The notes under the pieces: generated by a model
What the model saw: only the letters and a program-made list of their open reading frames with translations
What the model was told of the DNA's origin: nothing
Databases searched by the model: none
Part shown: positions 6,895-14,696 of the stretch, one piece after another
Layout: each line of letters starts with the position of its first letter
How positions within the stretch are numbered: the stretch's first letter is position 1
Assembly: GCA_031285085.1 (NCBI GenBank)
Contig: JAITWW010000091.1
Location: 1-25,238 of the forward strand
Reading direction: 5' to 3'
Origin: Candidatus Methanofilum arcanum
GTDB taxonomy: Archaea > Halobacteriota > Methanomicrobia > Methanomicrobiales > Methanospirillaceae
Length of the DNA: 25,238 bases
Made by a program: the position numbers and the translations under genes

Positions 6895-8371
6895 ATATAA
6901 CCCTCGTTTTATCAATAGAACTCACAGTCGCTGTTGCTGTTCCATCAACACATACTACCATAATATCAGATCCAACCTCCATCTCTCCAACCGAGCGAAT
7001 AAGAGAGCCACCCGTCCCTCTTGCAATACAGTACCCTTTCGCAAAAGGAGCGCGGGGATCATGTGCTTTAAAGAGAGAAAGCAAATGATCCAGCTCAGCA
7101 CGATGTGCAGAGATCTGATTTGCAAAGCATCCATGAAAATGATCATGCACCGCAAGAAGCATCGCTTGCCTCTCCTTAATTTGGCGTGAAAAATGGATCG
7201 CAGGATGATAAGCCTTCATCTCTGCAGAAACAGACACAAGATCACGCCGAGCTGAATCATACCGTATCAAAACAGCACGTTCCATCCGTTCGGTCTGATC
7301 TGCTAGCTGTTCCTGACGTCTCATGACTCCGCGTAGAAGAACAGATGGTAAAAATCGCTCTCTTGCCTCATTCAAAGACTCAAATGCATACTCAAGACGA
7401 GACAAAACTGCCTGAAAGAACCGTTTCTTATACTCGCGCAGCAGCAAAATCTCAGAACTTCTATCAGGAACAGCCAACTCTGCTGCATGTGATGGAGTAG
7501 AAGCACGGACATCAGCAGCAAGATCAGCAAGTGTCACATCAACCTCATGCCCAATTGCTGAGATAACAGGAACTGGTGCCGCTGCAATCGCTCGAACAAC
7601 ATCAGGATGTTGAAATGCAAAGAGATCCTCAAAACTCCCCCCACCACGGCAAACAATGATAATATCAACGAAATCTTCAAGACGAAAGATTGCAGCTGCA
7701 ATCTCTCGATGTGCATCTGAGCCCTGCACACTTGTTGGAGAAAGAACAAGCTCAAGGGGAAATCGATTTGCAATGATATTTTTAATATCATGAAACACTG
7801 CCCCGGTAGGAGACGTAACAACCCCGACTCTGGTTGGATAACGAGGAAGTGCTCGCTTTCGCTGATGGGAAAAAACCCCTTCCTCAGATAACTCACGCTT
7901 CCACCGTTCAAGCAGCAGATACTTCTCTCCAGCACCATCTGCCTGCATATCTGTAATAATCAGGCTATAGGTACCATGAGGAGCATAACACTGCACCGAC
8001 CCATATGCAAAAACAGCGATCCCATCTTCAAGAGGAAAAGAAAGCCTGCCTACAGAAGACCTCCACATCTTACAGCTGACAACAGCCTCCTGTTCACCAA
8101 ACTCACAAAGCGAAAAATACAGATGACCACCACTTCGTTTGACATTTCTGGCCTCACCACGTACGCAGACATCTGTCAGAGAGGGAACACTCAGTAGACC
8201 AGAAACAAGCGTTGAAAAAGCAGAAACACTCAAAACCTGACGAGACACATGCTCCGCACCAGACTCACGAGCCGATCCTTCTCCCTGAGCTCGCGACTCT
8301 GAACCAGGAGAACGTGTCCCTCGATTCTCCTCTCCCCACTCAAAAAGGGTTTTAATACCTCGACGCTTCAT
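6887..8371 (-). CDS. xseA: Exodeoxyribonuclease VII large subunit
   Basis: Catalytic subunit of exonuclease VII, which degrades single-stranded DNA from both ends. The protein has 494 residues: an unusual N-terminal stretch of about 45 charged, Gly/Ser/Glu-rich residues, an OB-fold domain (48-145), then the catalytic domain with GVVTSPTGAVFHDI (183-196), CRGGGSFEDLFAF (241-253) and AIGHEVDVTLADLAADVRAS (272-291), followed by a long coiled-coil region and a C-terminal segment (APFAKGYCIAR). All key motifs of the family are present, so it should be active with XseB. It lies 12 bases after purH. Exonuclease VII is a bacterial enzyme found in only some archaea, so this is probably an old transfer. 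The extreme N-terminus is uncertain: no Shine-Dalgarno precedes ATG 8371. Confidence 0.94.
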   Translation of the reverse strand: MKRRGIKTLFEWGEENRGTRSPGSESRAQGEGSARESGAEHVSRQVLSVSAFSTLVSGLLSVPSLTDVCVRGEARNVKRSGGHLYFSLCEFGEQEAVVSCKMWRSSVGRLSFPLEDGIAVFAYGSVQCYAPHGTYSLIITDMQADGAGEKYLLLERWKRELSEEGVFSHQRKRALPRYPTRVGVVTSPTGAVFHDIKNIIANRFPLELVLSPTSVQGSDAHREIAAAIFRLEDFVDIIIVCRGGGSFEDLFAFQHPDVVRAIAAAPVPVISAIGHEVDVTLADLAADVRASTPSHAAELAVPDRSSEILLLREYKKRFFQAVLSRLEYAFESLNEARERFLPSVLLRGVMRRQEQLADQTERMERAVLIRYDSARRDLVSVSAEMKAYHPAIHFSRQIKERQAMLLAVHDHFHGCFANQISAHRAELDHLLSLFKAHDPRAPFAKGYCIARGTGGSLIRSVGEMEVGSDIMVVCVDGTATATVSSIDKTRVIYE

Positions 8372-8383
8372 GACAACATATGA

Positions 8384-9898
8384 TCAATGTTTGAAATGGC
8401 GCACACCGGTAAACACCATCGCCATTCCTACCTTATTTGCAGCCTGAATAACCTCAGCATCTCGAATAGAACCACCAGGTTGCACAAGTGCAGTTGCACC
8501 AGCCTGATTACAGATCTCAAGCGTATCTGGAAAAGGCAAAAACGCATCAGAAGCAACAGCAGTTCCAGTAAGTGGGAAACGTGCCTTTTGAATCGCAATC
8601 CGTGCTGCATCAACCCTACTCATCTGCCCCGCACCAATACCTATCGCACGTGTTGCATCAGCAAAAATAATCGTATTACTCTTTGTATGCGCACAGACCT
8701 TCATGGCAAGCGCCATCGCAGCCTCCTCAGCAGCCGAAGGATCACGTTCAGTCACCACTTTCCAGTTCTCAACAATAGGAGGAGTTCTTTGAACAAGAGC
8801 ACCGCCATCAATAGATCTTATCTCAGGTGATACAATTGGCTCACCTAGCACAATGACACGCATATTCTCTTTTTGTGTACAGATCTCAAGAGCTTGTGCA
8901 GAAAACGAAGGTGCTGCAATGATCTCTACAAAGGTAGAGGCAATCTCCTCTGCAAGCCTCTCATCTACCTCACGATTCACACAAACAACAGACCCATACG
9001 CAGACTCTGGATCAATATCACGGGCACAGAGATAGGATTTCAAAACATCTTTGCCGGTTGCAACACCACAGGGATTATTGTGCTTGACAATAACCGCCGC
9101 TGGCTCAGTAAACTCCAAAAGCAGATGATAACAAGAGTCAAGATCCAGATAATTATTATAAGACATCTCCTTACCTTGAAGCACCGCACAGCCCGCAATC
9201 CCAGATGTTCCATACACCATTGCCTGCTGATGAGGATTCTCACCATATCGAAGTGAGCGGCCACACTCAAACTGCACAGAGTAGACAGGAGGCATAGAAA
9301 AAGAGGAATCATCCTCTCTTGTGAGATATGCTCCAAGATAATTTGAGATCTCACCATCATACTTTGCCATTGCCGAAAATACCTTCGCAGCAAGCTTCAA
9401 ACGATCTTTTAAAGAGAGCTCATGCTGAGTAGAGAGGGACTCAGCAATCAAAGAATAATCACCAGGATCAATAACAACAATAGTATCTTTATAGTTCTTT
9501 GCAGCAGCACGGATCATTGCTGGGCCACCGATATCGATAAACTCGATAAGCTCATCAAGAGGAAGCGCTTGCTTTGACATCTCTTCAAATGGATAAAGAT
9601 TCACAACCAAGAGATCAATCGATGGAATATCATGTTTTTCCATCACTGCATCATCAATGCCAAGTCTTCCAAGCAGACCACCATGTATCCGTGGGTGGAG
9701 TGTCTTCACACGCCCATCCATCATCTCTGGAAATCCAGTATAATCAGAGACCTCAGTGACACAGATACCACTCTGTCGCAGTGCCTGAGCAGTCCCACCA
9801 GAACTAATCAACTCATATCCTGCGTTTTCAAGTTTTTTCGCAAGCTCGACGATACCGTCCTTTTTCCAGACTGAGAGCAATGCACGCTTTTGCTTCAT
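8384..9898 (-). CDS. purH: Bifunctional AICAR formyltransferase / IMP cyclohydrolase
   Basis: Last two steps of IMP synthesis. In 504 residues both domains are present: the N-terminal IMP cyclohydrolase (MGS-like) with SSGGTA (32-37) and TGFPEMMDGRVKTLHP (54-69), and the C-terminal transformylase with RYGENPHQ (217-224), KHNNPCGVATG (272-282, containing the catalytic Lys-His) and SDAFLPFPD near the end. It ends with VFTGVRHFKH, as in bacterial PurH. Many archaea use PurP and PurO instead, so a fused PurH points to bacterial ancestry. It heads the purH-xseA-xseB run and is divergent from grpE across a 240-base region. Confidence 0.96.
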   Translation of the reverse strand: MKQKRALLSVWKKDGIVELAKKLENAGYELISSGGTAQALRQSGICVTEVSDYTGFPEMMDGRVKTLHPRIHGGLLGRLGIDDAVMEKHDIPSIDLLVVNLYPFEEMSKQALPLDELIEFIDIGGPAMIRAAAKNYKDTIVVIDPGDYSLIAESLSTQHELSLKDRLKLAAKVFSAMAKYDGEISNYLGAYLTREDDSSFSMPPVYSVQFECGRSLRYGENPHQQAMVYGTSGIAGCAVLQGKEMSYNNYLDLDSCYHLLLEFTEPAAVIVKHNNPCGVATGKDVLKSYLCARDIDPESAYGSVVCVNREVDERLAEEIASTFVEIIAAPSFSAQALEICTQKENMRVIVLGEPIVSPEIRSIDGGALVQRTPPIVENWKVVTERDPSAAEEAAMALAMKVCAHTKSNTIIFADATRAIGIGAGQMSRVDAARIAIQKARFPLTGTAVASDAFLPFPDTLEICNQAGATALVQPGGSIRDAEVIQAANKVGMAMVFTGVRHFKH

Positions 9899-10137
9899 TG
9901 TACATATACTAGCGCCTCAGTGATGAAAAGGATCACCCAAAGAAGCGCAGATGAAAAATTGATACTAACCTTTAGTAAGTGTTATGAACATGCGCTCTTC
10001 AGATAACCCAAAAATAAAGCGCTTAATGCGAATAATTTCAGCCATTTTCATGAGAAATGAAATCATTTAAATACACACAAAATTGTCAATTTGCAATATG
10101 TTTATATAGAACTACAATACAACATTTGAGTGTAACA
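9899..10137. promoter_or_regulatory. Divergent purH/grpE intergenic region with three inverted repeats
   Basis: Between the two start codons there are three short perfect inverted repeats: TACTAA-CCT-TTAGTA (9963-9977), AAATGA-AA-TCATTT (10055-10068) and AAATTG-T-CAATTT (10080-10092). The last ends eight bases before the grpE TATA box. Such sites are typical of dimeric helix-turn-helix regulators. I cannot name the regulator. The first is placed to affect purH, the other two grpE. Confidence 0.55.
10101..10108 (+). promoter_or_regulatory. TATA box of grpE
   Basis: TTTATATA is a very good archaeal TATA box, 30 bases before the ATG at 10138. Transcription would start only a few bases before the start codon, giving a very short leader. 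Confidence 0.75.
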
Positions 10138-10713
10138 ATGGAACAGACCTCAGAAGAGAAGTACCAAAGCACTGGAGAACCACAGGGTTTGGATACTGAC
10201 ATAGAAGAAACAGAGGGGCAAGAGATGCAAGACCCTTCATTTGAGGCTGAATTAGATGATCCTCTTGCATTATGCCAAAATCAGTACTCTGAACTTCTAG
10301 AAAAACACCTGCGTCTGGCAGCAGACCTCGAAAACATAAGACGCCGAAGTTATCAGGAGATAGAGAGGCAAGTCACCTCGGCAGTCACGGCCTTTGCTCG
10401 TGACCTCCTCGAAGTTTCTGATAACTTCGAACGTGCCACTTCAGCACAAGAAGATCAGATCCCAGAAGGCATTCTTCAGATCAAGAGACAACTTGAAAAT
10501 GCACTCGAAAAACAGGGGATCACGGCGTTTTCCTCGCAAAAAGAACAATTTGATCCTACACTTCACGAAGCAATAGCGTACATTCCTTCAAGCGAGCCAG
10601 AAGGAACCGTTATTGACGAGATAAATCGAGGGTATATACGAAATGATCGTGTCATAAGATGTGCAAAAGTAACGGTTTCAAAAGGAAATGAAGACTCACA
10701 GTGGATAACATAA
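10138..10713 (+). CDS. grpE: GrpE, nucleotide exchange factor of DnaK
   Basis: Promotes ADP release from DnaK. It has 191 residues from ATG 10138, the first start downstream of the TATA box; an upstream in-frame ATG (10057) would put the TATA box inside the gene. Residues 1-40 are acidic and disordered, 43-95 form the long coiled coil (NQYSELLEKHLRLAADLENIRRRSYQE), and the C-terminal beta domain carries FDPTLHEAI and the ending VIDEINRGYIRNDRVIRCAKVTVSKG, the GrpE signature. First gene of the grpE-dnaK-dnaJ cluster. The upstream palindromes may be stress-regulator sites. Confidence 0.95.
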   Translation: MEQTSEEKYQSTGEPQGLDTDIEETEGQEMQDPSFEAELDDPLALCQNQYSELLEKHLRLAADLENIRRRSYQEIERQVTSAVTAFARDLLEVSDNFERATSAQEDQIPEGILQIKRQLENALEKQGITAFSSQKEQFDPTLHEAIAYIPSSEPEGTVIDEINRGYIRNDRVIRCAKVTVSKGNEDSQWIT

Positions 10714-10765
10714 AAATCCAAGAGAGAAATCAAGGAATAAGAGACCAGAACGTTGAGATCATATG

Positions 10766-10777
10766 AAAATATATATA
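10766..10777 (+). promoter_or_regulatory. Possible internal promoter of dnaK
   Basis: AAAATATATATA is about 28 bases before the dnaK ATG. If used, the transcript would start almost at the ATG; yet a good Shine-Dalgarno (AAGGAG at 10788-10793) also precedes that ATG and would be useful only on a longer mRNA from grpE. The two signals suggest both a grpE-dnaK transcript and a separate dnaK transcript. Confidence 0.5.
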
Positions 10778-10800
10778 GAGAAATAAAAAGGAGATAAACT

Positions 10801-12633
10801 ATGGCATCAGATAAGATTTTAGGAATTGACCTTGGAACAACAAACTCATGTATGGCCATCATAGAGGGTGGAAAAGCAACCATCATTCCAAATGCAGAAG
10901 GAGGACGTACCACTCCGTCAGTTGTTGGATTCACAAAAGATGGAGAACGACTTGTTGGAAGTCTTGCAAAACGACAGGCCATCACAAATCCTGGTGGAAC
11001 GGTGATGTCAGCCAAGCGAGACATGGGAACCAATACAAAATATACCATCAATAGCAAGAACTACACCCCACAGGAGATCTCTGCAATGGTTCTGCAAAAA
11101 CTCAAAACAGATGCAGAGGCATACCTTGGAGAGACTATCACAAAAGCAGTCATTACCGTTCCTGCATATTTCAATGACAGTCAGCGTCAGGCAACAAAAG
11201 ATGCTGGAAAGATCGCAGGGCTTGAGGTACTACGTATCATCAATGAGCCTACTGCAAGTGCCCTTGCATATGGTGTCGACAAGGAAGATGACCGCACAAT
11301 CGTTGTCTATGATCTTGGTGGAGGTACATTTGATGTCTCTATCTTGACCCTTGGTGACGGCGTATTTGAGGTTCAGGCAACGGCAGGAGACAATCATCTT
11401 GGTGGTGACGACTTTGATCAGCGTGTCATCGAGTACCTGGTAGATGAGTTCAAAAAAACCAGTGGCATCGATCTAAAAAATGACCCAATGGCAATGCAGC
11501 GTCTGCGTGATGCAGCTGAAAACGCGAAAGTAGAACTTTCACAGACGCAAAAGACCAATATCAACCTTCCATACATCACAACCGATTCATCAGGGCCGAA
11601 ATTCCTCGATATCGACCTGACTCGTGCAAAGTTTGAACAGCTGATCTCAGATCTCGTAGATAAGACAATCGGACCATTAAAACAAGCATTATCAGATTCA
11701 GGCCTTGAACCATCCAAGATAGATCACGTGCTCTTAGTTGGTGGCTCAACCCGTGTTCCACTTGTACAGGAAAAAGTACGCGCCATACTGAAAAAAGAAC
11801 CTGATAAAGGTATCAACCCAGATGAATGCGTTGGACTTGGTGCAGCGATTCAGGGTGGTGTGTTATCAGGCGAGACAAGTGACATTGTGCTGTTAGATGT
11901 CACCCCACTGACACTGTCCATTGAGACCCTTGGAGGAATCGCAACTCCATTGATAGAGCGTAATACTACCATCCCCACGAAGAAGAGCCAGATCTTCTCA
12001 ACTGCAGCAGATAATCAAACCTCTGTCGAGATTCATGTCGTGCAGGGTGAGCGAAAACTTGCAGCAGATAACTTCACACTCGGCAAGTTCCATCTCACAG
12101 GTATTCCACCAGCACCACGAGGCCTTCCACAGATCGAGGTTACCTTTGACATCGACTCAAATGGTATCATCAATGTCTCTGCAAAAGATCTTGGATCTGG
12201 AAATGAGCAGACAATTTCGATTAAAGGAAGCAAAAAACTCTCAGACGATGAGATCGAGCGCATGGTCAGTGATGCAAAGAAGTTCGAAGAAGAAGACAAT
12301 AAAAAGAAAGAAGAGATCGAGCTTCGTAACACTGCAGATATGGCCATCTTCTCTGCTGAGAAACTCTTAAAAGAGAATGCAGAAAAGATCGAAACTGAGG
12401 ACAAGGAAAAGATTGAGGCTGGTATCGAAAAGCTCAAAGCAGCGCTTGAAGAAGATATCGAAAAGATCAAGACAGAGGTTGAAGCACTCACCGAAGTTGT
12501 CTTTGCTGCAACCACAAAGATCTATCAGAAAGTCCAAGAAGAAGAGCAGGCAAAAGAGAGTCAGGCTCACGCAGGTGAAAGTGCAGAGAATGACGACGTT
12601 GTCGATGCTGATTACACCGAAAAGAAGGAGTGA
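10801..12633 (+). CDS. dnaK: Chaperone DnaK (Hsp70)
   Basis: ATP-dependent chaperone, 610 residues. The ATPase domain shows GIDLGTTNSCMAIIEGG (8-24), ITVPAYFNDSQRQATKDAG, YDLGGGTFDVSIL and HVLLVGGSTRVPLVQ. The linker DVTPLTLSIETLGG leads to the substrate domain and a charged helical lid ending DDVVDADYTEKKE. After ITNPGGTVMSAKRDMGT the sequence passes directly to YTINSKNYTPQEISA, so it lacks the insert of about 24 residues found in proteobacterial DnaK; it is the Gram-positive/archaeal type. AAGGAG lies eight bases before ATG. DnaK is thought to have entered archaea from bacteria. It works with the neighbouring GrpE and DnaJ. Confidence 0.98.
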   Translation: MASDKILGIDLGTTNSCMAIIEGGKATIIPNAEGGRTTPSVVGFTKDGERLVGSLAKRQAITNPGGTVMSAKRDMGTNTKYTINSKNYTPQEISAMVLQKLKTDAEAYLGETITKAVITVPAYFNDSQRQATKDAGKIAGLEVLRIINEPTASALAYGVDKEDDRTIVVYDLGGGTFDVSILTLGDGVFEVQATAGDNHLGGDDFDQRVIEYLVDEFKKTSGIDLKNDPMAMQRLRDAAENAKVELSQTQKTNINLPYITTDSSGPKFLDIDLTRAKFEQLISDLVDKTIGPLKQALSDSGLEPSKIDHVLLVGGSTRVPLVQEKVRAILKKEPDKGINPDECVGLGAAIQGGVLSGETSDIVLLDVTPLTLSIETLGGIATPLIERNTTIPTKKSQIFSTAADNQTSVEIHVVQGERKLAADNFTLGKFHLTGIPPAPRGLPQIEVTFDIDSNGIINVSAKDLGSGNEQTISIKGSKKLSDDEIERMVSDAKKFEEEDNKKKEEIELRNTADMAIFSAEKLLKENAEKIETEDKEKIEAGIEKLKAALEEDIEKIKTEVEALTEVVFAATTKIYQKVQEEEQAKESQAHAGESAENDDVVDADYTEKKE

Positions 12634-12643
12634 GTGAGTTTAC

Positions 12644-13801
12644 ATGGTTGCGGGTGATTTCTATGATCTGCTTGGAGTTTCACGAAGTGCAGATGAAAAA
12701 GAGATTAAAAAAGCGTACCGCAACCTTGCCCGAAAGTACCACCCTGATGTAAGCAAGGATGAAAAGGCTGAGGAGAAATTTAAGGAGATAAATGAAGCAT
12801 ATGATACGCTTTCTGATCCCCAGAAGCGTGCTCAGTATGATCAGCTTGGACATGAAAACTTCAAAAATGCATCAAAAGGTACATACGGTGGTGGCGGATA
12901 CGGAGGCGGCTTTCATGCCGATTTCTCCGGTTTTGGAGACATTTTTGATTTTGCATCTGATATTTTCGGAGGAGGTCGAAGGCAGGCAGGGCCCCAACGT
13001 GGCGCTGATCTCTTGATGAGACTGGAGATCACATTAAAAGAAGCAGCCCGTGGAGTGGATCGTGATCTTGACTTAATGCATTATGAGGCCTGTCGAAAAT
13101 GTGATGGAACCGGAAGCGAGAATAAAAAGACGACAAAGTGCCCAAAATGTGGTGGTTCTGGACAGATTCGCCAGGCTACTCATACTCCATTTGGAAACTT
13201 TGTACGTCAGATGGTCTGTGATCACTGTAGTGGCGTAGGTTCCATTCCTGAGATGCAATGTTCTGCATGTAAGGGGAAAGGAACGGAGAGGGTAAAACGC
13301 ACAAACACCGTTCATATTCCAGCAGGTGTTGAGACCGGATCTCGGCTACGCCTTGAGGGATATGGAGAGGCTGGAGATCAAGGAGCACGAAATGGAGATC
13401 TCTATCTTGAGTTCATAGTCAAGCCAGATCCGGTCTTCACCAGAGTTGGTGACAATCTTGAGATAAAAGAAACAATCTCCCCCGCACAAGCAGTGCTTGG
13501 AACAACGATCGTGATCACAACAATCGATGAAAAAAAGTTAGATCTCAAAGTTCCCGCAGGAATACAGCCAGGAAAGAAACTGCGTGTCGCTGGTGAAGGG
13601 ATAAAACGTCGCGGGCGCCCAGGAGATCTCCTTGTGCAGATCATAGTTCTCATTCCAGACAAGATAACTGATGAATTAAAAGAGTTATATGAGCAGATTG
13701 CAAATCTGGAAGGAACAAAAACAAAGAGCCAGAAAAATACAAGTAAGTCAACCCCAAATAAGAGAAAGAAGGGAATAATGGAGACAATTCTTGGGGATTA
13801 G
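12644..13801 (+). CDS. dnaJ: Chaperone DnaJ (Hsp40)
   Basis: Co-chaperone that delivers clients to DnaK and stimulates its ATPase, 385 residues. Order: J domain (FYDLLGVSRSADEKEIKKAY, with the HPD triad in YHPDVS), a Gly/Phe-rich linker (GGGGYGGGFHADFSGFGD), a zinc-binding domain with all four CxxCxGxG motifs (CRKCDGTG, CPKCGGSG, CDHCSGVG, CSACKGKG), and two C-terminal beta domains with the VPAGIQPGKKLRVAGEG motif. It starts 10 bases after dnaK and is therefore co-transcribed with it. The tail is lysine-rich before a final METILGD. Confidence 0.97.
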   Translation: MVAGDFYDLLGVSRSADEKEIKKAYRNLARKYHPDVSKDEKAEEKFKEINEAYDTLSDPQKRAQYDQLGHENFKNASKGTYGGGGYGGGFHADFSGFGDIFDFASDIFGGGRRQAGPQRGADLLMRLEITLKEAARGVDRDLDLMHYEACRKCDGTGSENKKTTKCPKCGGSGQIRQATHTPFGNFVRQMVCDHCSGVGSIPEMQCSACKGKGTERVKRTNTVHIPAGVETGSRLRLEGYGEAGDQGARNGDLYLEFIVKPDPVFTRVGDNLEIKETISPAQAVLGTTIVITTIDEKKLDLKVPAGIQPGKKLRVAGEGIKRRGRPGDLLVQIIVLIPDKITDELKELYEQIANLEGTKTKSQKNTSKSTPNKRKKGIMETILGD

Positions 13802-13812
13802 GCTATTTACTT

Positions 13813-13823
13813 GTTCTTTTTTA
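13813..13823 (+). terminator. Oligo-T terminator after dnaJ
   Basis: TTCTTTTTTAA, 12-22 bases after the dnaJ stop, is a T run of the kind that ends archaeal transcripts. Confidence 0.5.
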
Positions 13824-13885
13824 ATGAAAAAGATATATAAGACCTACAAACGGTAAAAAATCCAATTTCATCTACAACCAAAATC

Positions 13886-14167
13886 TCAAGATACATAACG
13901 ATTAAATAACAAGGTAAAATAATTCAACACCAATTCGTGATAATTGCCTTTTCGCCTTTCACTTTTGTTAACTGACTCAAAAAAAATATTGGCAACATTT
14001 TCCATTCCCATCACCGCAAATAAACCTCTTACATCATCCATAGTACCATAGTTTAGTACCATTTCTACCAATAACTCATCGCTCACTGTTTCATTTTTGG
14101 GCGCTGGCGAGTACCAAAACAGGTGCTGGTGGTCGTCAATAAACTTTTTAACTTCCTGGCTTCGCAT
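13886..14167 (-). CDS. Small orphan protein, possibly DUF6922-like
   Basis: 93 residues from ATG 14167, with no clear Shine-Dalgarno. Sequence features: IDDHQHLFWYSP near residue 11, SDELLVEMVLNYGTMDDVRGLFAVMG in the middle, and an aromatic C-terminal NYFTLLFNRYVS. I recall similar small proteins (layout HLFWYxP, then a leucine-rich segment with a GxxxDVxxLF core) beside AbiEii-type nucleotidyltransferase toxins, where they may act as the partner. No toxin gene lies next to it here: dnaJ ends downstream, and upstream is repeat cluster B. It may be the remnant of a two-gene system cut by the repeat. Family assignment is tentative. Confidence 0.65.
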   Translation of the reverse strand: MRSQEVKKFIDDHQHLFWYSPAPKNETVSDELLVEMVLNYGTMDDVRGLFAVMGMENVANIFFESVNKSERRKGNYHELVLNYFTLLFNRYVS

Positions 14168-14188
14168 CTTGACTTGTCCTAAAAAGTG

Positions 14189-14392
14189 AGTAAAAGCACT
14201 TGGGGTATGCTTCCGTTGGTCGCATACCCGTCGAATGGTTGTTCATTTGCGTATTGGATAGCCCAGTAGTAGGCGGATTTTCGACGCGAGTGCCAAACGG
14301 GACGCAGAAAGAACGGCAGTTTTATCCCTCTCAAGCCATCTGACGAAGGAGGATGGCTTCAAGGGAGGCGCGTCCTCGCCGTGCCTGGCGAG
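14189..14392 (+). repeat. Structured repeat, copy B1 (full length)
   Basis: Runs from AGTAAAAGCACTTGGGG to the terminal hairpin (14375-14392), in the opposite orientation to cluster A. Hairpin 1 is GGGTATGC (14203-14210) pairing with GCATACCC (14222-14229) around the loop TTCCGTTGGTC. Hairpin 2 is AAGCCATC/GATGGCTT. Hairpin 3 is CTCGCC/GGCGAG. Bases 14324-14392 match 6299-6367 perfectly as reverse complement. Confidence 0.9.
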
Positions 14393-14407
14393 TTTGTGAA
14401 AAAATCT

Positions 14408-14684
14408 AGTAAAAGCACTTGGGGTCTGCTTCCGTTGGTCGCATACCCGTCACACGGTTATTCATTTGCGTCTTGGATAGCCCAGCAGTAAGCGGATTTT
14501 CGACGCGAGTGACAAGCGGGACGCACAAAGAACGGCAGTTGTCACATATCCCATCAACGGAAGGTGCATTTGCGACGTGAGTGGACAAGCGGGCCGCAGA
14601 AAGAACGGCAGTTTGATGCTTCTTTAGTCATCCGACGGAGGAGGATGGCTAACAGGCAGGCGCGTCCTCGCCGTGCTTGGCGAG
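14408..14684 (+). repeat. Structured repeat, copy B2 (with internal duplication)
   Basis: It begins with the same AGTAAAAGCACTTGGGG and ends with the terminal hairpin at 14667-14684. It is longer than B1 because the central block (GACGCGAGTG, then CAAGCGGG, then AAAGAACGGCAGTT) occurs twice, as 14500-14540 and again as about 14571-14612, each time with small changes. Hairpin 2 reads TAGTCATC/GATGGCTA, with the outer A-T pair replaced by T-A. Confidence 0.88.
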
Positions 14685-14696
14685 GGTGAAAACTGT

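Noticed and set aside
8387..9256. Long plus-strand open frames opposite purH
   Set aside because: They are antisense to a clearly coding gene, lack any recognisable motif and have compositions expected from the complement of its codons.
12033..12515. Ser/Phe-rich minus-strand open frame opposite dnaK
   Set aside because: It is a by-product of the Lys/Glu-rich codons of the DnaK lid region.
14406..14588. 60-residue minus-strand open frame in repeat cluster B
   Set aside because: It lies wholly in the repeat, and the corresponding frame in other copies is broken.
6232..14684. The repeat clusters as CRISPR arrays
   Set aside because: Units are 170-280 bp, adjacent, without unique spacers, and no cas genes are present.
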